Shown here in pieces: positions 59,100-64,000 of a stretch of 64,000 nt of DNA. The notes beneath the pieces are model-generated. The model was not told where the DNA came from. It searched no databases and saw nothing but the letters and a program-made list of their open reading frames with translations. The position numbers were made by a program, and so were the translations under genes. This stretch comes from Agromyces hippuratus (GTDB taxonomy: Bacteria; Actinomycetota; Actinomycetes; Actinomycetales; Microbacteriaceae), in contig NZ_JACCFI010000001.1 in the NCBI RefSeq assembly GCF_013410355.1, positions 3,038,001-3,102,000 on the forward strand, given 5' to 3'. Numbering within the stretch: the first letter of the stretch is position 1; each line of letters opens with the position of its first letter.

Positions 59100-59762
59100 A
59101 TGCCCTTCGCGTGGTCGAGCCTCATCGTGACGGTCGTCGCGGTGCTGCTCGGCTTCGCGCTCGGCTGGTGGCCGCTCGCCGCCTGGACCGAGCGGTCGAT
59201 GACGGGCGAACGGATGCCGCGGCGCACGTTGCGCCTCACCGCCGCGATCACCACGGCCGTCGTGTTCGGCGTGCTCGCCTGGCGCTTCGGCCTCTCGTGG
59301 ACGCTGCCCGCACTGCTCGCCTTCGCCGCGTGCGCCACCGTGCTGTCGATCGTCGACCTCGCCGAGAAGCGCCTGCCGAACGCGGTCGTCTTCCCGGCGT
59401 TGGGTGCCGTGGCGGTGCTGCTCGTGCCGGCGACGTGGGCGACGGGCATATGGATGTCACTCGTCTGGGCCCTCGTGGGTTCTGCGGCCATGTTCGCCGT
59501 GTACTTCGTGCTGGCCCTCATCTCGCCGTCGTCGATGGGCATGGGCGACGTGAAGCTCGCGCTCGTGATCGGGCTGCTGCTCGGCTGGTTCGGGATGTCG
59601 GCTTGGCTCGTGGGGTTGCTCGCGGCGTTCGTGGTCGGGGGAGTGATCGCGATCGTCGCGCTCGTGCTGAAACGGGTGACGCTGCGCGGGTCGATCCCGT
59701 TCGGGCCGTCGATGCTCGTGGGGGCCCTCATCGCGGTGCTGCTGGTCGGGCCAGTGGGCTGA
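59100..59762 (+). CDS. Prepilin peptidase (A24 family, TadV/CpaA-like)
   Basis: 220-residue membrane protease with about seven helices. It should process the Flp prepilin. Both catalytic Asp residues are visible: the first in LSIVDLAEKRLPNAVVF (D of VDL), the second in SMGMGDVKLALVIG (GxGD motif). It lacks the N-terminal methyltransferase domain of PilD, as usual for Tad systems. ATG at 59100 lies 7 nt after TACGCT. A hairpin follows 1 bp after the stop. Confidence 0.9.
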   Translation: MPFAWSSLIVTVVAVLLGFALGWWPLAAWTERSMTGERMPRRTLRLTAAITTAVVFGVLAWRFGLSWTLPALLAFAACATVLSIVDLAEKRLPNAVVFPALGAVAVLLVPATWATGIWMSLVWALVGSAAMFAVYFVLALISPSSMGMGDVKLALVIGLLLGWFGMSAWLVGLLAAFVVGGVIAIVALVLKRVTLRGSIPFGPSMLVGALIAVLLVGPVG

Positions 59763-59763
59763 G

Positions 59764-59792
59764 TTCGGGTGTCTCAGTCGACGCCACCCGAA
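59764..59792 (+). terminator. Hairpin after the prepilin peptidase gene
   Basis: Perfect 8-bp arms TTCGGGTG and CACCCGAA with a 13-nt loop, directly after the stop codon. Followed by AATGGGA rather than a T-run. The rest of 59793-59908 shows no recognisable element apart from AAGGAC before the next start. Confidence 0.5.
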
Positions 59793-59908
59793 ATGGGACT
59801 GGCGACGACGGGTTCCGGCAGGGTTCCCTGAATTGATCCGCGAATGATCCCGAACGGTCAGCATCGATCAGATCACCCACCGCCGACCGGACGAAGGACC
59901 CCCTACGG

Positions 59909-61459
59909 ATGCCCGACACCTCCGAACTGCCGACCCGGCTGGACCGCTTCCGGTCGATGATGGCGACCGAGCGCTTCCGCTGGTGGTTGGTGTTCATCGT
60001 TCTCGTGATGATCGCGGCAGTGCGTGCAGCGACCCCGCACGAGCGCGACCACTTCTGGTCGGCACGAGCGGGAATCGAGAACCTGCAGGGAATGCCGCTG
60101 ATCCGGCCGGACACCTGGTCGTGGTCGAAGGAAGGCGAGTGGGTTCCGAACTCCCCGTTGTGGAACATCGTGCTCGGCATCGGTTGGCAGGCGGGGGGAT
60201 TCTGGGGGCTGTTCTGGGTCGGCTTCGTGTCGATCGCGGCGTTCTTCGCACTCGCGCTGCTGCTCGCGCGGCTCGCTGGAGCGCGTGCCTTTCCCACGCT
60301 CGTCGGCTTCGCGCCGGTGCTGATGTTCGGTTTCTCGGCGTTCACGCCCCGTGCCACGATGATCGTGCAGTCCCTCCTGTTCCTCGCGGTGCTCTTCGTG
60401 TGGTGGTGGGGCGGCAGGGCCGGTCGAACCGGCATGTTCACATCGATCGCGGTCGTCGGCGGGGCCGGCTTCGCGTTGTCACTGCTCGGGAACTGGCTTC
60501 ACCTCTCGTTCATGCTCATGTCCGCGGCGATCGCGGTGATGTGGGCGATCGGCTGGTGGGCGAGCCCGGGCGTCCGCGGTACACGATGGCTCTCGCTGAC
60601 TGCTGCGGGAACGACCGGGCTCCTGCTCGGGTGTGTTGCCTCCCCGTTCGGGATCCCGCTGACCCTCGAACGTGCGCGCGTCGTCGCTGAGGCCTGTCGT
60701 GGCCTGATCAGCGAATGGCAATCGATCGTCGATCTCCTGGGCGTTCAAGGTTTCCGCTTCGTTCCGTTCACCGTCGTCGTCGTCGTGCTGGCGATCGTCG
60801 CGCCGCTCTGGGTCATCCACGTCCTGCGCACGAGCGGTCGGTTCGACCCGAGAGTGCGGATCATCGTTCCTCTGGCCGCCATCGGCGTGCCGGCACTCGT
60901 GGCGGGGCTCGATACGCTGCGCTTCACGCTCGTGGGGATGCTGCTGCTGCTGCCCGTCTTCGCGGGGGCCGCGACGAGTCTCATCAACGCCCTGCATCGC
61001 CGTCAGGCGCGCGGAGTCGGTCTCCTTTCCCGCCCGAAGGCGATGGAGTACACGTCGGGTCGGTTCTGGACGGTGATCCTGACAGGGCTGATGATCCTGG
61101 TGACGCCACTGGTCGCGATCAATGTCGCCCAAGGGGCGACCACACCTGAGGCGAGCGTGATCAGCGCCCTCCCGCGCGAGTGTCGCCTGTGGGCCACCCA
61201 TACGGTCGGCAGCTCCACGATCCTCCTTCGCCCCGACGTCAAGGTCTGGTTCGACGGCCGGGCGGATTTCTACGGACGCGATCATCTCATCGCGTACCTC
61301 ACGACCTTGACGCCGGAGGGACAGCTGCCTGAGGGCACCGACTGCGTGGTGCTCTCATCGGAACCGATCGATCAGTGGCTCGCCAACTCACTCGATGAGC
61401 GACCGGGGTGGTCGCGGGTGGATTCAGAGGCGGGATACACGCTCTGGGTGCGTGAATGA
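59909..61459 (+). CDS. GT-C-like polytopic membrane protein, unknown function
   Basis: 516 residues with about 10-11 hydrophobic helices. The first extracytoplasmic loop has HERDHFWSARAGI and DTWSWSKEGEWVPNSPLW, resembling the acidic first loop of GT-C glycosyltransferase-like proteins (the D-x-x-W-H / P-x-W pattern). The C-terminal soluble tail has VKVWFDGRADFYGRD, a DGRADxYG motif I associate with the same uncharacterised family. Substrate unknown. It stands between prepilin peptidase and pilin, so modification of pilin or cell surface is possible but inferred. The start has AAGGACCCCCTACGG upstream. Confidence 0.7.
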   Translation: MPDTSELPTRLDRFRSMMATERFRWWLVFIVLVMIAAVRAATPHERDHFWSARAGIENLQGMPLIRPDTWSWSKEGEWVPNSPLWNIVLGIGWQAGGFWGLFWVGFVSIAAFFALALLLARLAGARAFPTLVGFAPVLMFGFSAFTPRATMIVQSLLFLAVLFVWWWGGRAGRTGMFTSIAVVGGAGFALSLLGNWLHLSFMLMSAAIAVMWAIGWWASPGVRGTRWLSLTAAGTTGLLLGCVASPFGIPLTLERARVVAEACRGLISEWQSIVDLLGVQGFRFVPFTVVVVVLAIVAPLWVIHVLRTSGRFDPRVRIIVPLAAIGVPALVAGLDTLRFTLVGMLLLLPVFAGAATSLINALHRRQARGVGLLSRPKAMEYTSGRFWTVILTGLMILVTPLVAINVAQGATTPEASVISALPRECRLWATHTVGSSTILLRPDVKVWFDGRADFYGRDHLIAYLTTLTPEGQLPEGTDCVVLSSEPIDQWLANSLDERPGWSRVDSEAGYTLWVRE

Positions 61460-61490
61460 TCAGGCGCTGTCCCCGCTTCGCCTGATGCTT

Positions 61491-61554
61491 GTCCCCCACT
61501 TTGCACCTCGCGTGTACCCCATTTGACGGACGGAATGTACCCCCAAACTGGGGG
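61491..61554. promoter_or_regulatory. Cluster of CCCC-type motifs and palindrome upstream of flp
   Basis: GTCCCCCACTTTGC (61491), GTACCCCATTTGAC (61514) and the palindrome CCCCCAAACTGGGGG (61540-61554), spaced about 23-26 bp apart (two helical turns or slightly more). They lie upstream of the probable flp promoter. Likely binding sites for one regulator; identity unknown. Confidence 0.6.
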
Positions 61555-61623
61555 ACAGGCGGTCGGATGTTGCGAGGAATCAGGCGGATCCGTGACATCC
61601 GTTGCGTTGTTGCCGGGCACTCT

Positions 61624-61638
61624 CCCCCAAAGTGGGGC
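61624..61638. promoter_or_regulatory. CCCC-N5-GGGG palindrome at the flp promoter
   Basis: CCCCCAAAGTGGGGC, immediately followed by ATAGGT, a possible -10, with TTGCCG about 30 bp before that box. The palindrome would sit inside the promoter spacer. It has the same 5-5-5 form as 61540-61554 and 45414-45428. Confidence 0.6.
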
Positions 61639-61698
61639 ATAGGTCACCCGCAGAACGATGGATAGCTTCATTCCACCGCATGTACCCGCATGCGCGAT

Positions 61699-61721
61699 GC
61701 ACCACCCGTCCCGGGTGGTGC
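61699..61721 (+). other. Hairpin in the flp 5' leader
   Basis: GCACCACCCG / CGGGTGGTGC, a perfect 10-bp stem with a 3-nt loop, about 33 nt before the flp ATG. It is followed by a smaller AGGTGTGTACCT hairpin. Both would stand just before the SD (AAGGGG) and may stabilise the abundant pilin mRNA or control its translation. Confidence 0.55.
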
Positions 61722-61753
61722 AGGTGTGTACCTGCTACCCGAAGGGGTCCCCC

Positions 61754-61957
61754 ATGCTCAAGGCATACGCCGCGCTCCAGGCGCGACTCAACTCCGTCCG
61801 TTCCGAAGAAGAAGGCGCGACCGCGACCGAGTACGCGCTCGTGCTCGGACTCGTCGCGATCGCCCTCGTCGTCGCCGCGGTCGCGCTGACGCCCATCCTC
61901 GGCAGCTTCGTCGCTGACATCGGCAGCTGGATGGACGGCCAGAAAGTCGGCGAATAG
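61754..61957 (+). CDS. flp: Flp family type IVb pilin
   Basis: 67 residues, major pilin of the Tad pilus. The N-terminal leader is LKAYAALQARLNSVRSEEEG; cleavage is expected at the G/A of EEEGATATEYALVL, with the Glu and Tyr of the mature N-terminus (TEY) conserved. A hydrophobic helix VLGLVAIALVVAAVALTPIL follows, then a short tail. AAGGGG lies about 8 nt before the ATG at 61754. The longer upstream frame (from 61658) runs through the leader hairpin and is rejected. Confidence 0.94.
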   Translation: MLKAYAALQARLNSVRSEEEGATATEYALVLGLVAIALVVAAVALTPILGSFVADIGSWMDGQKVGE

Positions 61958-62031
61958 CCGCTCGTCTTCATGGGGAACGGGGTTCGGGGCAGCGTCATGC
62001 GTCCCGGACCCCAGCGTCAGTTGAGGTGGAG

Positions 62032-62442
62032 ATGCGCATTCGCAAGAACGAACGAGGGGCCGCGGCGGTGGAGTTCGCCCTGGTGTTCCCGCTCGTCATC
62101 ATGCTGTTGCTCACGGTGATCGAATTCTCGCGACTCTGGAACATGCAGGCGACGCTGTCGGACGCGGCCGGCATGTCGGCCCGATACGTCGCGATCCACC
62201 TCGACGATCCCGCGGTGGCCGACCCCGTCGGCAACGCCACCGACGAGGTCGAAGCCATTCCGTGGCTCGGCGACTGGTCGGAGGTCGACATGATCATCAC
62301 GCCGGATTGCGGCGACGGCGGTTCGGGCGTCGTGACGTCGGACCTCTCGGTGCTGCCCGGGTCGCTCAGCGGCTGGTTCAGCGACACGCTCGGAGACCCC
62401 ATCGAGCTGAAGGCGAGAGGAGTCTCCCCGTGCGGCGGATGA
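62032..62442 (+). CDS. TadE-like pilus assembly protein
   Basis: 136 residues. TadE-type pseudopilin N-terminus NERGAAAVEFALVFPLVIML with the Glu of the prepilin motif, one hydrophobic helix, and then an extracytoplasmic part with two cysteines (PDCGDGG and SPCGG). ATG at 62032 with GAGGTGGAG directly upstream; a GTG two codons earlier is possible. Its stop overlaps or contains the alternative start of the next gene (ATGA). Confidence 0.88.
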   Translation: MRIRKNERGAAAVEFALVFPLVIMLLLTVIEFSRLWNMQATLSDAAGMSARYVAIHLDDPAVADPVGNATDEVEAIPWLGDWSEVDMIITPDCGDGGSGVVTSDLSVLPGSLSGWFSDTLGDPIELKARGVSPCGG

Positions 62443-63446
62443 AGCACCACCTTCGGCGGTTGATCCGAAGCGAACGCGGGGCCAACGCCGTCCTGATCGT
62501 GTTCCTGCTGGTACCCATGATGGGGTTCGGTGCACTCGCCCTCGACGTCTCGGCACAGCATGCCGAGCGCCAGCAGATTCAGCGGGGCGTCGATGCGGCG
62601 GCGATCGCCGTCGCGTCATCGTGTGCCCGAGACGAGGGCACCTGCGCCGCCGGCTCGACAGCGCTCAGCACCGAATTCCTCGAGGCGAACAACGGAACGC
62701 CGGTCGCCGGCGAAGTCGAGAGCGCGGTGCCGAACACGGATGACAACGAGGTGCAGGTCGTCGCGAGCGCGGACTTCCCGCACTTCTTCGCGTCGCTCAT
62801 CGATGGCGACAGCGACCCGAACTCGACGACCGTTCGAGCCGACGCCACCGCCGAATGGGGCAACCCGATCTCGGGTGGCACGTTCGTGCTCGCCTTCGGG
62901 TACTGCGAGTTCCTCGACGCGACACCCGGCGCGCTCATCCTCGTCCAGAACAACACGACCGAGCGGCGCGACTGCGAAGGCACCTTCGCGCGGGGCGGCT
63001 TCGGCTGGCTCGTCAGCCCGGACTGCACGGTCGAGATCAACATCGCGGACCCGTGGGTCGACGGGACGACCGGTGCCGCAGGCTCTGGAATCTGCTCCGA
63101 TGTGCTCCACACCGACCCGGAACGGAACGCCTACCTCGAGAGCATGATCGGGACGGTGCAGCTCGTGCCGATCTACGACGACTGCCGGCGTATCGGAACG
63201 GTGTCATCCGGGGCGGGCGACTGCCCCGGTGCCAACAACGAGTTCCACCTCATCACGTTCGCCGCGTTCCGCATCACCGGAATGGTGTTCCCCGGCATCA
63301 ACCGCCCCGACCCCGCCGCTCCGCCGTGCACCCGCTCCTGCACCGGCATCCAGGGCGAGTTCATCGAGTACGTCGAACTCGGCGACGGCTACGAGCTGGG
63401 CGACGCCCCGGACGGCGGAGTGACGATCGTCAGGCTCAAGGACTGA
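62430..63446 (+). CDS. TadG-like pilus assembly protein
   Basis: About 338 residues. N-terminal Tad/TadG motif RSERGANAVLIVFLLVPMMG, FGALALDVSAQHAERQQIQR, and GVDAAAIAVASSCA, followed by a long secreted domain with about 12 cysteines (for example CARDEGTCAAG and CTRSCTG), probably disulfide-bonded. GTG at 62430 is chosen for the GGAG about 7 nt upstream; the ATG at 62439, overlapping the tadE stop, would shorten it by three residues. The domain after residue 150 is not one I recognise. Confidence 0.87.
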   Translation: MRRMKHHLRRLIRSERGANAVLIVFLLVPMMGFGALALDVSAQHAERQQIQRGVDAAAIAVASSCARDEGTCAAGSTALSTEFLEANNGTPVAGEVESAVPNTDDNEVQVVASADFPHFFASLIDGDSDPNSTTVRADATAEWGNPISGGTFVLAFGYCEFLDATPGALILVQNNTTERRDCEGTFARGGFGWLVSPDCTVEINIADPWVDGTTGAAGSGICSDVLHTDPERNAYLESMIGTVQLVPIYDDCRRIGTVSSGAGDCPGANNEFHLITFAAFRITGMVFPGINRPDPAAPPCTRSCTGIQGEFIEYVELGDGYELGDAPDGGVTIVRLKD

Positions 63447-63492
63447 GTGCCGACCGGCACCCTACTGCAACGGTTATCGAAGGTACTGATCT

Positions 63493-64000
63493 ATGAAGAC
63501 CCGAATCATCGGGGCGATCGTCGCCCTCCTCCTGGCCGTACTCGGCGTCATCCTGCTCGTCGGATACGTGCGCGGCGCCGATGCGCGAGCAGCGCAGGGC
63601 GCTGAGCTCACGGATGTGTACGTCGTCCAGGAGTCGATCCCAAGGGGAGCCCTGGGTGAAGAGGTCGCCGACTTCGTCGAACTGGATTCGATGCCCACCC
63701 GCAATGTCGCAGACGGTGTCGTGACGAACCTCGAGGACCTCGCCGGGCTGGTCGCCGTCGCCGACATCCTGCCGGGCGAGCAGTTGCTCTCGGCACGGTT
63801 CGTCGACCCGGCCGAACTCGCCTCGAGCGGGGACGTACCCGTTCCCGACGGCATGCAGCTCGTGTCGTTCACCCTGCCCGCCGACCGCGTGGTCGGAGGC
63901 CAGGTGCGCGCCGGCAACACGATCGGACTGGTGGGGACCGTCGACCCCGACGAGCTCGGCGAAGAATCGGACGTCGTCGACCCGGTCACGAGCTTCGCGT
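63493..64000 (+). CDS. cpaB: CpaB/RcpC-like Flp pilus assembly protein (cut by window end)
   Basis: First 169 residues seen. N-terminal membrane helix IIGAIVALLLAVLGVILLVG, then a SAF-type domain: DVYVVQESIPRGALGEEV, DILPGEQLLSARFVDP and MQLVSFTLPADRVVGGQVRAGNTIGLVG. This is the periplasmic/extracytoplasmic pilus assembly factor CpaB. GAAGGT lies about 7 nt before the ATG at 63493. The gene continues past base 64000; the rest of the tad locus (ATPase TadZ/A, TadB, TadC) is expected downstream. Confidence 0.9.
   Translation, partial: MKTRIIGAIVALLLAVLGVILLVGYVRGADARAAQGAELTDVYVVQESIPRGALGEEVADFVELDSMPTRNVADGVVTNLEDLAGLVAVADILPGEQLLSARFVDPAELASSGDVPVPDGMQLVSFTLPADRVVGGQVRAGNTIGLVGTVDPDELGEESDVVDPVTSFA

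Noticed and set aside
62262..62429. Longer N-terminus of the TadG-like protein
   Set aside because: This part overlaps the TadE-like gene out of frame and is Arg/His-rich. The prepilin-like N-terminus begins just after the GTG at 62430.

Overview
The window is high-GC DNA (about 70% by eye) from an actinobacterium, most likely of the family Microbacteriaceae (Agromyces-like). This is inferred from the codon use, the DUF222/HNH gene, ribosomal protein bS22, KdpFABC with KdpDE, a complete menaquinone cluster and many apparently leaderless genes. It reads as ordinary chromosome with densely packed genes on both strands. I found no rRNA, tRNA, CRISPR array, insertion sequence or prophage.

Layout. 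0.4-10.4 kb: upp, tadA, a TetR regulator divergent from an SDR oxidoreductase with a clear operator between them, a glutamine amidotransferase/CDF metal transporter pair, proC, two small proteins, rlmC, a DUF402 protein, a MazG-like protein and a DUF222-HNH protein. 10.4-18.3 kb: the potassium operon on the minus strand, (27-aa microprotein)-kdpF-kdpA-kdpB-kdpC-kdpD-kdpE. 18.5-21.1 kb: a second potassium system, TrkH/KtrB-type channel plus TrkA/KtrA-type subunit. 21.1-23.3 kb: ArsR regulator, DUF1772 protein, acetyltransferase, bS22 and a glutaredoxin-like protein. 23.4-29.3 kb: a sulfate-ester cassette of type I sulfatase, HAD hydrolase and SulP transporter, facing the formylglycine-generating enzyme that would activate the sulfatase. 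29.4-31.8 kb: an archaeal-type (probably non-discriminating) AspRS and a Dyp-type peroxidase. 31.9-36.7 kb: a histidine phosphatase and the System II cytochrome c maturation set (TlpA-like thioredoxin, CcdA, ResB, CcsB). 37-43.1 kb: one 2045-residue secreted amylase-pullulanase behind LacI-type operator sequences. 43.1-45.3 kb: an MFS exporter/MerR pair with a shared operator, and a small secreted protein. 45.4-58.9 kb: menaquinone synthesis (menC, menB, menE, menA, menD, menF, menG/ubiE, polyprenyl diphosphate synthase) interleaved with ppk2, membrane proteins, a GIY-YIG protein and a ferredoxin-NADP reductase. 59.1 kb to the end: the start of a Flp/Tad pilus locus (prepilin peptidase, GT-C-like membrane protein, Flp pilin, TadE-like, TadG-like, CpaB cut by the window edge).

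How it fits together. Menaquinone synthesis and cytochrome c maturation together suggest an aerobic menaquinone/cytochrome c respiratory chain. Two potassium systems (high-affinity Kdp, constitutive Trk) sit side by side. The sulfatase cassette contains substrate cleavage, a candidate sulfate transporter and the maturase.

The most interesting non-coding signals are: (1) a dispersed REP-like family (core TTCGACAGGCTCAACC) that also lies inside several coding regions and forms tandem arrays; (2) a strongly over-represented octamer GGCATCCG/CGGATGCC kept by using otherwise rare codons; (3) CCCC-N5-GGGG palindromes upstream of both the Flp pilin gene and an unrelated small secreted-protein gene, suggesting a shared regulator; (4) about 25 genes whose start codon lies 5-8 nt after a TANNNT box (leaderless architecture); and (5) small duplications at the tadA 3' end and at the translation start of a small membrane protein.
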